Source of the DNA: Oscillospiraceae bacterium
Lineage (GTDB): Bacteria; Bacillota; Clostridia; Oscillospirales; Oscillospiraceae
Length of the DNA: 64,000 nt
Reading direction: 5' to 3'
Assembly: GCA_017430455.1 (NCBI GenBank)
Contig: JAFRMX010000002.1
Coordinates: 1-64,000, forward strand
Under the pieces are notes generated by a model that was given only the letters and a program-made list of their open reading frames with translations, was not told the origin of the DNA and made no database searches. A program made the translations under genes and the position numbers. Of the stretch, positions 28,007 through 36,813 are shown one piece after another. The stretch's first letter is position 1, and each line of letters opens with the position of its first letter.

Positions 28007-28351
28007 CTATTTCATGAACTGTTCTATGGCCTTGTTAAGTGCATCGATGGATTCAAGATCGTTCGAATCCACGGCGTCGACTATACAGTGCTCTATGTGG
28101 TCCTTCAGTATGACCTGGGCAGTGCTGTTCAGCGCGGATCGAACTGCGGCCAGCTGCATGAGTACATCGGTGCAGTCCTCGTCGTCCTCGACCATCTTCT
28201 TGACCTTCTCGAGATGACCTATAGCTCTCGCGAGCCTGTTTATGACTGCTTTTGAACTCTCGTGGTGGTGCTTGTGTTTGTGTGAATGCGTATATGTATG
28301 CTCTTCACCGTTTTCGTCGGTGTATGTATGGGTATGCACGTGCTCATCCAT
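28007..28351 (-). CDS. CsoR/RcnR-family (DUF156) metal-sensing repressor with His-rich N-terminus
   Basis: 114 residues. The N-terminal 27 residues are His-rich (HVHTHTY and KHKHHH). The core RLARAIGHLEKVKKMVEDDEDC starts the three-helix DUF156 fold. The metal-site Cys in DEDC and the H/C pair four apart in DHIEHC match the Cys-His-Cys set of CsoR-like copper sensors. Such all-helical tetramers leave DNA when metal binds. The ATG at 28351 is chosen for GGGAGAAGG upstream; the frame continues to 28444 through the promoter. The G/C-tract site at 28421 suggests autoregulation, and a twin at 23971 suggests control of the ABC operon. Copper is the best guess for the metal, not proven. Confidence 0.88.
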   Translation of the reverse strand: MDEHVHTHTYTDENGEEHTYTHSHKHKHHHESSKAVINRLARAIGHLEKVKKMVEDDEDCTDVLMQLAAVRSALNSTAQVILKDHIEHCIVDAVDSNDLESIDALNKAIEQFMK

Positions 28352-28392
28352 AGCCTTCTCCCAAGAAAACAACAAGAATTGATTATTCTGAA

Positions 28393-28420
28393 ATTTTACA
28401 TAAAATACGGAAAAATGCAA
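28393..28420 (-). promoter_or_regulatory. Promoter of the csoR-like gene
   Basis: On the minus strand TTGCAT, 16 nt, TAAAAT. The -35 box abuts the G/C-tract operator. Confidence 0.65.
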
Positions 28421-28437
28421 GCCCCCGAGGGGGATAT
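28421..28437. promoter_or_regulatory. CsoR-type G/C-tract operator candidate (autoregulatory)
   Basis: GCCCCCGAGGGGGATAT: a CCCCC-GA-GGGGG inverted repeat plus ATAT. It is identical at 15 of 17 positions to the site at 23971, with the same CAA flank and the same placement relative to the -35 box. Confidence 0.65.
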
Positions 28438-28463
28438 TGTTCACAATAATGGAAATACTATTC

Positions 28464-28492
28464 TTGAAGTTTTTGCTTTAATAATATAAAAT
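28464..28492 (+). promoter_or_regulatory. Promoter of the clostripain-family gene
   Basis: TTGAAG, 17 nt, TAAAAT, divergent from the csoR-like promoter. Confidence 0.6.
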
Positions 28493-28526
28493 ATCTTGAT
28501 AAATATTTACACGGGAGGAAATACTG

Positions 28527-31220
28527 ATGCCCGACAGATCAAATGACAGAGAGAGAAGAACGTCCTCCGGCACTGCTCATGTCGGAAAAGGCGAGAAGGT
28601 CAGCACCTCGGGCCCGCTCGGCAGCGGCCCCCGGCCTTCCGGGAATAAGGCCGGGATGGGAAACAATTCCGCGCCGGTTCGCCCTTCAAACCCTCACAGA
28701 GCCTCCGGCGCCTATGGAAATTACTCTTCCGGAGGCAGACGGGCACGCGCCGGAGGACTTAGCTTACGAAGCCTCCTTTTTATGGTTTTGGCAGCTGTGC
28801 TGCTGCTTTTCCTTCTGAGGTCCTGCTCAGGAAGTAAGCCGGCGTATTATGAATCAAATTCCGGAGGCTATCAGACTTCATCCTCCTCAGGCTCCGGTTA
28901 CAGCAGCATATTCGACGCCTCGAATTTCCAGAATTATTACCAGACAAGCAATGACTACCAGGGGCTTCAAAGCTCGTCAGCGTCATCATCCGCGGCGGAA
29001 ACGCAGGCTCAGGCCTCATACACGAATGTTGACCAGGCTGTTTCGAACGAGGCCAGGGACAAATATATCACGCCTCTAGGAAACGGCAGAGATACCGTAA
29101 CAGTTATGGTCTATATGTGCGGAACGGACCTGGAGTCTAAGTACGGCATGGCGACTTCGGATCTTAAGGAGATGGCCTCCGCGAACATCTCCGATAAGCT
29201 CAACATCATTGTCGAGACCGGAGGCTGCAAGCGCTGGCAGATAAGCGGCATTTCCAATTCCGTAAACCAAATCTACAAAGTCGAAACTGGAAAGCTGATC
29301 CCGCTTGAGGACAACCTGGGCTCCGTTGCAATGACTGATCCGGGCAATCTTACCAGATTCATCGATTACTGCGAGGAAAACTACCCCGCGGACAGAAACA
29401 TCCTGATCCTATGGGATCACGGCGGAGGCTCTGTTTCAGGATACGGCTATGACGAGAAATTCAGTTCCGCCTCTCCCATGTCCCTCGCGAGCCTGGACAA
29501 GGCTCTCGCGGACGCGGACTGCATCTTTGACTGGATAGGCTTTGATGCCTGTCTTATGGCTACACTGGAGACGGGCATAGTATGCGAGAAATATGCCGAT
29601 TACCTCATAGCCTCCGAGGAGAGCGAGCCCGGCACGGGCTGGTATTATACCGACTGGGTAAATCAGATCTCCTCCAACACCTCTACGGATACGCTGAAGC
29701 TGTCCAAAACACTGATAGACTCCTTCATCCAGGCCAGCTGCTCCTCGTCGTCGAGAGCTCAGGTAACTCTTTCATGCATGGATCTAGCAGAGCTTGACGG
29801 GACAGTTCCGAATTCGTTCAAGGCCTTCTCTGCATCTGTTTCCGATCTTGTTGATAACGATTACGCAAAGGTCTCAAAGGCCAGAAGCGCTACACGCCAG
29901 TTTGCTGCGAGCAACCGCATAAACCAGGTCGATCTTATTGATCTTTGCGACAGGCTCGGTACGGATGAGTCCAAGGAATTTGCTGAGGTTTTGAGAAGCG
30001 TCATAAAATACAACAAGACTACGATTTCAAAGTCCTACGGCGTGAGTATCTATTTTCCTTATGAAAACCTCAGAACGATGAATGCCGCGGTCAGCGTAAT
30101 GAAATCCATAGGGCTCGACGATTACTCGAAATGCATAACCAAGTTCGCGAGCGTCGAACAGAGCGGACAGATAGCTTCATCATCGACACAGTCCCAGTAC
30201 GGCTCGTTGTTCGACTCTTACTCGGGCTACTCGGACTACAGCTCATCCGGATACAGCACGAGCGATATTCTGAATCAGTTCCTTGAATCATATTCCCAAA
30301 GCTACGGCTCCTCTTCCGGCTCCGGGAACTCCGGATACTCGGGATATTCGCCCTATTCGAACAACTCGCCTCTCGGTTCGCTCTTCGGCAACTACGGCGG
30401 CTCATCCTCATCGGGCGGATATGGCGGATATTCCTCAGGCGGGAGCGGATATTCAATCGACGCTTCGCAGCTTATAGGACTTCTGTCGGGGCTCTCTTCA
30501 TACGGCAACGGCAGGAGCATGCCGGACAACCTTATCTGGCTGGATACGGAAACAGCGGCCGCGTCTGCGGAGTATATAGCCGAAAACTTCCTCGATCCTT
30601 CGGAGATCAGGGTATCACAGAACGCCGGCGGAGAAAATGTCCTTGCCCTCAGCGACGCGCAGTGGGATCAGATCGATACCGCGGAGCTCAACCTGTATGT
30701 TGACGACGGAGAAGGCTTTATCGATATGGGCTGTGATCCGCTCGCCGTATACTTCGACGATGACGGCAACATGTATACGGACTGGGACCGCATGTGGATA
30801 GCAGTGAATGACATACCCGTCTCGTATTGTATGCTTTCGGACGTGACGGATAACGACGGCACCAGGACTGTTACCGGGAAGATCCCCGCACTGTTGAACG
30901 GAGAAGCGGTGTATCTCATGACTGTCACGGACGACGGGTATAACGGGGAGATTACCGGCGCTTATCCGGTCGAGACCTATAACGGCGAACAGGGAAAAGG
31001 CAATATAGAGATAAAGCAGGGAGACAAACTGGAATTCCTGTGCGACTACTATTCATACGACGGAAGGTATGAAGCATCATACACTTTGGAAAACAGCTCG
31101 CTCACAGTAGGACCTGAAGGGCTTTACATCTCTATTATGGAACTCGATAATGAAGATGTGAGCGTTATGTACCGGCTTACGAATATCTACGGTTACCATT
31201 ATTGGCTCAAAGCCGAATAA
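28527..31220 (+). CDS. Clostripain-related cysteine peptidase (C11), membrane anchored
   Basis: 897 residues. The first 78 residues are Ser/Gly/Pro/Arg-rich and probably cytosolic. One membrane helix at 82-98 places the rest outside. The C11 catalytic domain spans about 185-530, with His298 in WDHGGG and Cys342 in GFDACLM as the dyad; family members cleave after Arg or Lys. Residues about 540-670 are a Ser/Tyr/Gly-rich low-complexity linker (for example SYGSSSGSGNSGYSGYS). The final 220 residues form a beta-rich domain of unknown role. SD GGGAGG. It is followed by mscL 21 nt later, so the two may be co-transcribed. Target proteins are unknown. Confidence 0.88.
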   Translation: MPDRSNDRERRTSSGTAHVGKGEKVSTSGPLGSGPRPSGNKAGMGNNSAPVRPSNPHRASGAYGNYSSGGRRARAGGLSLRSLLFMVLAAVLLLFLLRSCSGSKPAYYESNSGGYQTSSSSGSGYSSIFDASNFQNYYQTSNDYQGLQSSSASSSAAETQAQASYTNVDQAVSNEARDKYITPLGNGRDTVTVMVYMCGTDLESKYGMATSDLKEMASANISDKLNIIVETGGCKRWQISGISNSVNQIYKVETGKLIPLEDNLGSVAMTDPGNLTRFIDYCEENYPADRNILILWDHGGGSVSGYGYDEKFSSASPMSLASLDKALADADCIFDWIGFDACLMATLETGIVCEKYADYLIASEESEPGTGWYYTDWVNQISSNTSTDTLKLSKTLIDSFIQASCSSSSRAQVTLSCMDLAELDGTVPNSFKAFSASVSDLVDNDYAKVSKARSATRQFAASNRINQVDLIDLCDRLGTDESKEFAEVLRSVIKYNKTTISKSYGVSIYFPYENLRTMNAAVSVMKSIGLDDYSKCITKFASVEQSGQIASSSTQSQYGSLFDSYSGYSDYSSSGYSTSDILNQFLESYSQSYGSSSGSGNSGYSGYSPYSNNSPLGSLFGNYGGSSSSGGYGGYSSGGSGYSIDASQLIGLLSGLSSYGNGRSMPDNLIWLDTETAAASAEYIAENFLDPSEIRVSQNAGGENVLALSDAQWDQIDTAELNLYVDDGEGFIDMGCDPLAVYFDDDGNMYTDWDRMWIAVNDIPVSYCMLSDVTDNDGTRTVTGKIPALLNGEAVYLMTVTDDGYNGEITGAYPVETYNGEQGKGNIEIKQGDKLEFLCDYYSYDGRYEASYTLENSSLTVGPEGLYISIMELDNEDVSVMYRLTNIYGYHYWLKAE

Positions 31221-31241
31221 AATAAGAAAAGGAGACTGAAA

Positions 31242-31649
31242 ATGAAGAAATTTATGAAGGAATTTAAAGAATTCATATCCCGCGGCAATGTCATGGATAT
31301 GGCTGTCGGCATCATAATCGGCGGCGCGTTCACGACGATCGTGAATTCTCTTGTCAATGACGTAGTCATGCCCGCGATAGGCATCCTTCTTGCAGGAGTG
31401 AATTTTACCGACCTCAAATGGGTCATAACGCCCGCCAGCGGCGATATTCCTGAAGCGGCCATATACTACGGCAATTTCATTCAGAATATCGTGAACTTCC
31501 TGATTGTCGCGCTGGTGGTATTCAGCATCGTAAAAGCCATCAACAAGATGCACAAGAAAAAAGAAGAGGCACCTCCTGCGCCTCCCAAACCCAGCGATGA
31601 AGCGGTCCTGTTGGGTGAAATAAAGGAACTGCTCGAGAAAAAGCAGTAA
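31242..31649 (+). CDS. mscL: Large-conductance mechanosensitive channel
   Basis: 135 residues, the usual size. MscL opens under membrane tension to release solutes during hypo-osmotic shock. The N-terminal amphipathic helix (KEFKEFISRGNVMDMAVG), the pore helix with GIIIGGAFTTIVNSLV, a short periplasmic loop, the second helix (IVNFLIVALVVFSI) and a charged C-terminal bundle are visible. SD AAAGGAGA. A terminator follows. Confidence 0.96.
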   Translation: MKKFMKEFKEFISRGNVMDMAVGIIIGGAFTTIVNSLVNDVVMPAIGILLAGVNFTDLKWVITPASGDIPEAAIYYGNFIQNIVNFLIVALVVFSIVKAINKMHKKKEEAPPAPPKPSDEAVLLGEIKELLEKKQ

Positions 31650-31660
31650 TTATCAGCAAT

Positions 31661-31700
31661 AAAAAACACAGCCCCGCATATCTGCGGGGCTGTATTTTTA
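31661..31700. terminator. Bidirectional terminator between mscL and oadB
   Basis: ACAGCCCCGC and GCGGGGCTGT with an ATATCT loop, flanked by A-rich and T-rich runs. Confidence 0.88.
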
Positions 31701-31718
31701 TTAATAATGACAGACGGA

Positions 31719-32939
31719 TTATCCGAAAATGCTGAGGAGGAATCCTGCCGCGATGGCAGAGCCTATAACACCTGCAACATTCGGGCCCATGGCGTGCATC
31801 AGAAGGAAGTTGGTCTTGTTGTATCTTCTGCCTACATCCTGTGAAACTCTTGCGGCCATAGGAACAGCACTGACTCCGGCGGAGCCGATGAGCGGATTGA
31901 TCTTTTTCCCGGAGGCATAGTACATGATAACACCGCCAATGAGGCCTCCTATAGTGGAGATAGAGAAAGCGATGAGTCCGAGAACTATGATATAGATGGT
32001 TTTTATGTTCAGGAAAGACTCTGCTGTCATAGTTGCTCCCACTGAGGTCGCAAGGAAGATCGTGACTATATTCATAAGAGCGTTCTGTGCGGTATCGGAA
32101 AGACGGTCCGTAACTCCGGTCTCACGGAAAAGGTTACCGAGCATAAGGCAGCCCACCAGGGGAGCGGTCGAAGGGAGAAGCAGTATAACAAAGGTAGAGA
32201 CAACGATGGGGAAAAGAATCTTCTCTGTCTTGGAAACATCCCGGGTCTGCTCCATCCTGACTTTTCTCATCTCTTCCGTCGTAAAGAGCTTCATCAGCGG
32301 CGGCTGGATAAGCGGTATCAGGGCCATATATGAATATGCTGCTATGGCTATCGGCCCCAGAAGCTCCGGAGCAAGTTTTGTGGTGAGATAGATAGCGGTG
32401 GGTCCGTCTGCTCCTCCGATTATTCCTATTGATGCAGCCTGAGGTCCTGTAAAGCCTAAGAGTATGGCTCCGAAGAATGCGACAAAAACGCCAAGCTGGG
32501 CTGAAGCACCGAGGATCAGGCTCTTGGGATTTGAAAGAAGAGGACCAAAATCCGTCATGGCACCGACGCCCATGAATATCAGAGAGGGATATATGCCCGC
32601 TTTCACTCCGATATAGAGGAAGTCAAGCAAACCGCAATGAGCCATAATATGTCCGTAGCTGTGATAATAGGGGGAAGCGGTATCAAGAAATTCAGCCCAG
32701 AGCTCCGGATGATAGAGAGCATTGGTGTCTCCAAGAGAGACAAAATAGCTGAGGTTTGAGAGAAGGCACCCGAAAGCTATTCCACAGAGCAGGAGCGGCT
32801 CGAACTTTTTTACGATCCCAAGATAAAGCAGGACAAAAGCTATCAGGATCATAACCAGGTTCTTCCAGCCTCCGGCCATGAAGAAAGCGGCGAAGCCGGA
32901 CTCAAGCCACAGGGTTTGGAGAGTACCGAGTATATCCAT
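31719..32939 (-). CDS. oadB: Sodium-translocating decarboxylase beta subunit
   Basis: 406 residues, about ten membrane helices. It decarboxylates carboxybiotin and uses the energy to export Na+. The family segments GGADGPTAIYLTTKLAPELLGPIAIAAYSYMAL and a C-terminal AMGPNVAGVIGSAIAAG are diagnostic, including the Asp that is essential for sodium transport. It is the last gene of a four-gene operon with the biotin carrier, the gamma subunit and the alpha carboxyltransferase. The beta subunit is shared by oxaloacetate, methylmalonyl-CoA and glutaconyl-CoA decarboxylases; the alpha subunit here fixes the type. Confidence 0.95.
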   Translation of the reverse strand: MDILGTLQTLWLESGFAAFFMAGGWKNLVMILIAFVLLYLGIVKKFEPLLLCGIAFGCLLSNLSYFVSLGDTNALYHPELWAEFLDTASPYYHSYGHIMAHCGLLDFLYIGVKAGIYPSLIFMGVGAMTDFGPLLSNPKSLILGASAQLGVFVAFFGAILLGFTGPQAASIGIIGGADGPTAIYLTTKLAPELLGPIAIAAYSYMALIPLIQPPLMKLFTTEEMRKVRMEQTRDVSKTEKILFPIVVSTFVILLLPSTAPLVGCLMLGNLFRETGVTDRLSDTAQNALMNIVTIFLATSVGATMTAESFLNIKTIYIIVLGLIAFSISTIGGLIGGVIMYYASGKKINPLIGSAGVSAVPMAARVSQDVGRRYNKTNFLLMHAMGPNVAGVIGSAIAAGFLLSIFG

Positions 32940-32950
32940 ACAACTCTCCT

Positions 32951-33346
32951 TTATGCGATAACGATCAGCGGACTGCCCGTTTCCACAACGGAGCCTTTAC
33001 TGACCAAAACCTGGGCAACAGTTCCGGATTTTGAAGCTACGATCTCGTTTTCCATTTTCATGGCTTCAAGAATGATCACGACGTCACCCTCGTTTACATG
33101 CTGGCCCTGGGAGACTTTAATCTGCAATATATTGCCCGGCATTGGGCTCTTTATTGCCTCACCTGCGGCAACAGCCTGGGCAGGGGCGGCAGGAGCGGGA
33201 GCTGCAGCTGCTACCTGAACAGGAGCGGCCGGAGCCGGGGCAGCGGCGGCGGGAGCATAGGCTTCATACTCGTCGACGAGCATAGCCTCGCCCTCTTCTA
33301 CCTCAACCTCATATGTGCGGTTATTTAAAGTTACTTTGTATTTCAT
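32951..33346 (-). CDS. Biotin carboxyl carrier protein of the sodium pump
   Basis: 131 residues. An N-terminal strand segment (KYKVTLNNRTYEVEVEEGEA) is followed by an Ala/Pro linker and a biotinyl domain at about 65-131 with the attachment motif EAMKMEN. It carries CO2 from the alpha carboxyltransferase to the membrane beta subunit. The Ala/Pro linker gives mobility. It overlaps the gamma-subunit gene by 4 nt and is 11 nt from oadB. Confidence 0.93.
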   Translation of the reverse strand: MKYKVTLNNRTYEVEVEEGEAMLVDEYEAYAPAAAAPAPAAPVQVAAAAPAPAAPAQAVAAGEAIKSPMPGNILQIKVSQGQHVNEGDVVIILEAMKMENEIVASKSGTVAQVLVSKGSVVETGSPLIVIA

Positions 33347-33687
33347 TCCTTGATCTCCTTTATGGACTTGAAGCGAAGCTCATTGATTGGCTTGCCCAGT
33401 TTGTTCGCGACTATTGCCATGATCATTGCGGCATCTTTCGGGTCTGTGTCATAGAGCTTGATCTCACCGGCAGAACCTTCGGCATAAGCTTTCGGCGTTT
33501 CTGCGGGAACCTCTTTAACCGGGGCTGCGACAGCAGCTGCAGTCTCAGCCTTTTTGCGAGAGGCGATCATAACCTTGCCGAGGATCATGATTACGATCAT
33601 AAGCATCAGTAGCCCGAGGAAGACCACTCCGTAACCGAGAAGGGCTATACGGACAGCCTGGCCGACCTGGAGGTTAACTAGATCCAT
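33343..33687 (-). CDS. Sodium pump decarboxylase gamma subunit
   Basis: 114 residues. A single N-terminal membrane helix (about 12-37: IALLGYGVVFLGLLMLMIV) is followed by an Ala/Glu/Pro linker and a C-terminal segment with LYDTDPKDAAMIMAIVANKLGKPINEL, as in OadG-like subunits that hold the complex together. SD AAGGAGG. It lies between oadA (12 nt upstream) and the biotin carrier gene. Confidence 0.85.
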   Translation of the reverse strand: MDLVNLQVGQAVRIALLGYGVVFLGLLMLMIVIMILGKVMIASRKKAETAAAVAAPVKEVPAETPKAYAEGSAGEIKLYDTDPKDAAMIMAIVANKLGKPINELRFKSIKEIKE

Positions 33688-33699
33688 ATATTTCCTCCT

Positions 33700-35082
33700 T
33701 TAAGCCTCGGTGATCGTATATTTGACGATCTTTTCTTCTTTGGCTTTGCGCTCCTCAAAGAACTTCTCGGCGACCGGCGGAAAAGAAATGTAGCTTAAGA
33801 CGTCCTCTTCGCATCTTGCTGTATCGCCAAGTTTTTCAGCGGCTTTTTCAAAGGTATCCGTCGGAAGAGTATCGGCATATCTTCCCTCAACTATTTTATC
33901 TCCGGCAAGTATTTTTTCGCGGATCATCGGATCTATCGGAGCCGGAGTCCTTCCGTATTCTCCGCGGCAGTACGCTTTGAGTTCGGCTCCGACATTCTTG
34001 TATCTCTCACCCGCAAGCACGTTCTGCACGGCCTGAGTACCTATAAGCTGGGATGTGGGGGTTACAAGCGGGGGATAGCCCATGTCTTTTCTGACCTTCG
34101 GTGTCTCGGCGAGGGCCTCATCAAACTTGTCCAGAGAATTGAGGGATTTGAGCTGGCTGAGAAGATTTGAAAGCATTCCTCCAGGTATCTGGTAGTTCAG
34201 GCATTGTGTATCTGTACCCATAGAGATGGGATTCAGCTTGCCGGAATCGAGGAATTTTGCCCTTACCGGCTTAAAGAAGTCTGCAATCTCATAGAGCTTG
34301 TCCTCTTTGAGATCCGTATCATAACCCAGCTCTCTCAGAGCATGGTTCAGGGTTTCGGTCGCAGGCTGGGAAGTACCGCCGCTGAACGGGGAAATGGCAG
34401 TATCGATTACATCCGCTCCTGCCTCTATGCTCTTAAGGATGGTCATATAGGCAAGGCCTGTAGTGCAGTGAGTATGAATAACGATCGGAAGATCAACAGC
34501 GTCTTTGATGGCCGAGACGAGGTCATATGCAGCGGCAGGGGTCATAATGCCTGCCATGTCTTTAATGCAGACAGTATCCACCCCCATTTCCTTCAGCTCC
34601 TTTACTATCTCCACATATTTTGCATTTGTGTGGACGGGCGAGGTGGTATAGGAAATGGCACCGGATGCAACAGCACCGCATTTTTTCGTCTCATCTATTG
34701 CTACCTTCAGGTTATCGGTATCGTTGAGGGCATCAAAAATACGGATTATATCGATTCCGTTTTTTACCGCACATCTGACAAATCTTCTGACTATATCATC
34801 GGGGTAGTGCTTGTATCCCAATATGTTCTGCCCTCGCAGCAGCATCTGAAGCTTAGTGTTGGGGACTTTTTCACGTATCTTTCTGAGCCTTTCCCAGGGA
34901 TCCTCGCCTAGAAAGCGCAGGCATACATCGAATGTTGCACCACCCCAGCATTCGATAGAATAAAACCCGGCGCTGTCTATTGTTTCAAGTATCGGCTCAA
35001 AATCGGAGTAGGGAAGCCTTGTTGCAATCAGAGACTGATTTGCGTCTCTGAGAACTGTCTCCGTGAACTGAACTTTCTTCAT
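33700..35082 (-). CDS. oadA: Oxaloacetate decarboxylase alpha subunit (carboxyltransferase)
   Basis: 460 residues. It transfers the carboxyl group of oxaloacetate to biotin in the cytosol. The start is ATG 35082, with AAGGAGG upstream; an in-frame codon at 35115 lacks support. Seen: TETVLRDANQSL, the metal-site region DALNDTDN, the KDMAGIMTP segment with the biotin-accepting Lys, and HTHCTTGLAYMT. The protein ends without a fused biotinyl domain, since the carrier is separate here. The oadA-gamma-carrier-beta order is standard. Methylmalonyl-CoA specificity is unlikely, because this is the OadA/PycB type rather than MmdA. Confidence 0.93.
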   Translation of the reverse strand: MKKVQFTETVLRDANQSLIATRLPYSDFEPILETIDSAGFYSIECWGGATFDVCLRFLGEDPWERLRKIREKVPNTKLQMLLRGQNILGYKHYPDDIVRRFVRCAVKNGIDIIRIFDALNDTDNLKVAIDETKKCGAVASGAISYTTSPVHTNAKYVEIVKELKEMGVDTVCIKDMAGIMTPAAAYDLVSAIKDAVDLPIVIHTHCTTGLAYMTILKSIEAGADVIDTAISPFSGGTSQPATETLNHALRELGYDTDLKEDKLYEIADFFKPVRAKFLDSGKLNPISMGTDTQCLNYQIPGGMLSNLLSQLKSLNSLDKFDEALAETPKVRKDMGYPPLVTPTSQLIGTQAVQNVLAGERYKNVGAELKAYCRGEYGRTPAPIDPMIREKILAGDKIVEGRYADTLPTDTFEKAAEKLGDTARCEEDVLSYISFPPVAEKFFEERKAKEEKIVKYTITEA

Positions 35083-35120
35083 GAAATCCTCCTTGATATA
35101 ATTGTTAATTTCCAAACAGG

Positions 35121-35149
35121 ATTATAATGTAAAACAGATAAAAAAGCAA
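35121..35149 (-). promoter_or_regulatory. Promoter of the oad operon
   Basis: On the minus strand TTGCTT, 17 nt, TATAAT, about 39 nt before the oadA start. Confidence 0.68.
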
Positions 35150-35223
35150 CTTGGCTCTTGTAGATTTGTTCATATTTCGGATGTATAATTATCAAATCTT
35201 GTTTTTCACACGGGAGCTTTAAC

Positions 35224-36630
35224 TTGAAACGGCAGAACCTATCAAAAAGTTCATTTGTGTTTGTCAGGTTTGTATGTATCGTAATGATGATTGCAGGCCT
35301 TGCAGGCATCATATCTGCTGTCGTGGAGAGAAACACCTTTCTTTCTGAGCTAAGTATCCTTTCTGACAGAAATACACACGCAAAGGAGCTGGAAACTCAC
35401 CTCGAAAATGACGGAAGGAAGTATAAAAGAGCTTCACTTACTCTGGAAATAAAGGAAGAGCTTTACGAGAAGAAAATGAGCAGCCATAAGGTCGAACTCG
35501 CGTCCTACAGCGCTGAATCCGGCGGCATTGAGCTTGGAGAAAAACAGATAACCGACGGTTACTACCAGACGGATATGGCTTACGAAAAATTCGATGCAGC
35601 CAGGGATTTTTTTGAGGATCTGGGAGAAGCACTGTATACGCTCAAGCTTATAACGGACGACGCTTCATACGTTGCCTCCAATTCTGCTGCAGCCGTATCG
35701 CAAAACGCTGAAGAGATAAAGGCTGCATTGATCTCCCTGGCTGCAAGTGAGGAGATAATGACGGCAGATGAACTCAGAGCAGCATTTGCAGCCGTTGAAG
35801 GGATGGATGAGGAACTGAAATCACGTATCGGAACGTATCTGGATACAGTCACGGATGAAGATATACAAGCAGCGAGGGATACGCTTTTAGCCTATGCACA
35901 TTCAATGACGGACGAAGAAGCTGCAAATGCAGCATATACGGCAGCTTACTATGCTTCTGTAGCAGCAGACCCGAGACTTCCGACCGCACTCTCAGAGGCA
36001 GAAAAAGCGTCAGAAGAAAGAAGCGCGCTCGACGGACTTCAGGCTATGGCGGAGGGGATGGGGATGTCAGGATACGGGGATCTCTCCGGGATGAGTTCCG
36101 TTCCGGACGTTGAGGATATCATGAGCATGACACCTGCGGAGCAGAGAGAACTTATCGCGTCCGGAGTCTCCGGAGTGAGCTATGTGCTTTCCGAGATGAG
36201 TAAAGTACAGGACCTTTTCACGGAAGCTTATACAAAGCTTTATCTCGCCAGAACAGAACTTGAATCAAAAAAGGAAGAGCTGACCCTTAAGCAGGAGAAA
36301 CTCGAAGAGGAGAAGAATGAGCTTGAAAAGCTTGGAAAAGAAATAGCGGATATGAGAAGCTTTACGGACGAATATGAATCAAAGAACAGCGAGTACAATA
36401 CGTTACTGCTTCGGCTCCGTGGTAACTCAAAAGTCCGCGAACGATTCGAAGAGAGCGGGGACGTTCTTACAGCTTCAGAAGAGATCATCTCCGAAATGCA
36501 GGAAAAAATCCCGAAGTCTTTTGCATATAAGACATCGGGATACGGAGCTTTGACAGTATCGGGAGCAATTATATTTATAATAGCAGGAAAAAGGCGCAAA
36601 AAAGATCCCGCGAATGCCGTGCCGGCTTAA
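35224..36630 (+). CDS. Coiled-coil membrane protein, function unknown
   Basis: 468 residues starting at a TTG with GGGAG 9 nt upstream. An N-terminal membrane helix (about 12-32) and a second one near the C-terminus (YGALTVSGAIIFIIAG) leave about 410 residues outside. This part is almost entirely helical: Ala/Glu-rich segments at 50-260 and a strong heptad coiled coil at about 335-385 (KLYLARTELESKKEELTLKQ and onward). The C-terminal tail is short and basic. No domain was recognised. It could be a cell-envelope organiser or sensor; that is speculation. Confidence 0.72.
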   Translation: MKRQNLSKSSFVFVRFVCIVMMIAGLAGIISAVVERNTFLSELSILSDRNTHAKELETHLENDGRKYKRASLTLEIKEELYEKKMSSHKVELASYSAESGGIELGEKQITDGYYQTDMAYEKFDAARDFFEDLGEALYTLKLITDDASYVASNSAAAVSQNAEEIKAALISLAASEEIMTADELRAAFAAVEGMDEELKSRIGTYLDTVTDEDIQAARDTLLAYAHSMTDEEAANAAYTAAYYASVAADPRLPTALSEAEKASEERSALDGLQAMAEGMGMSGYGDLSGMSSVPDVEDIMSMTPAEQRELIASGVSGVSYVLSEMSKVQDLFTEAYTKLYLARTELESKKEELTLKQEKLEEEKNELEKLGKEIADMRSFTDEYESKNSEYNTLLLRLRGNSKVRERFEESGDVLTASEEIISEMQEKIPKSFAYKTSGYGALTVSGAIIFIIAGKRRKKDPANAVPA

Positions 36631-36637
36631 AGTTAAC

Positions 36638-36805
36638 CTGCACAGTCGGCAGGTGGGTCGCCTAAGTTCTGTTTCGCTGCTTCCAACGTCCGGTATAGAC
36701 CGGGAGGCCTGCAATCCGCAGACTCAAATCAGCGTCCCTTCAGAATGATGTGGGTTTATTAAGCCGTTGTTCCCAAAATGGAAAACACAAACACCGCAGG
36801 ACCTG
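36638..36805 (-). ncRNA. ssrS: Probable 6S RNA
   Basis: The 183-base gap has no reading frame but has features of a Firmicutes 6S RNA on the minus strand. The 5' part starts GTCCTGCGGTG and the 3' part ends CACCTGCCGAC, which can pair at both ends. Between them lie conserved-looking blocks AACAACGGCTTAATAAACCC, GAAGGGACGC and GAAGCAGCGAAAC, then GGCGACCCACCTG. A promoter with TTCGAC, 16 nt, GATAAT (36810-36815) overlaps the end of the DUF1292 gene and sets the 5' end near 36805. 6S RNA binds and holds housekeeping RNA polymerase. The family was assigned by eye; ends are approximate. Confidence 0.6.
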
Positions 36806-36813
36806 TTTAATTA

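Noticed and set aside
30150..30470. Tandem DNA repeat or CRISPR-like array
   Set aside because: The repetitive look comes from Ser/Tyr/Gly codons of the protease linker; there are no regular repeat and spacer units.
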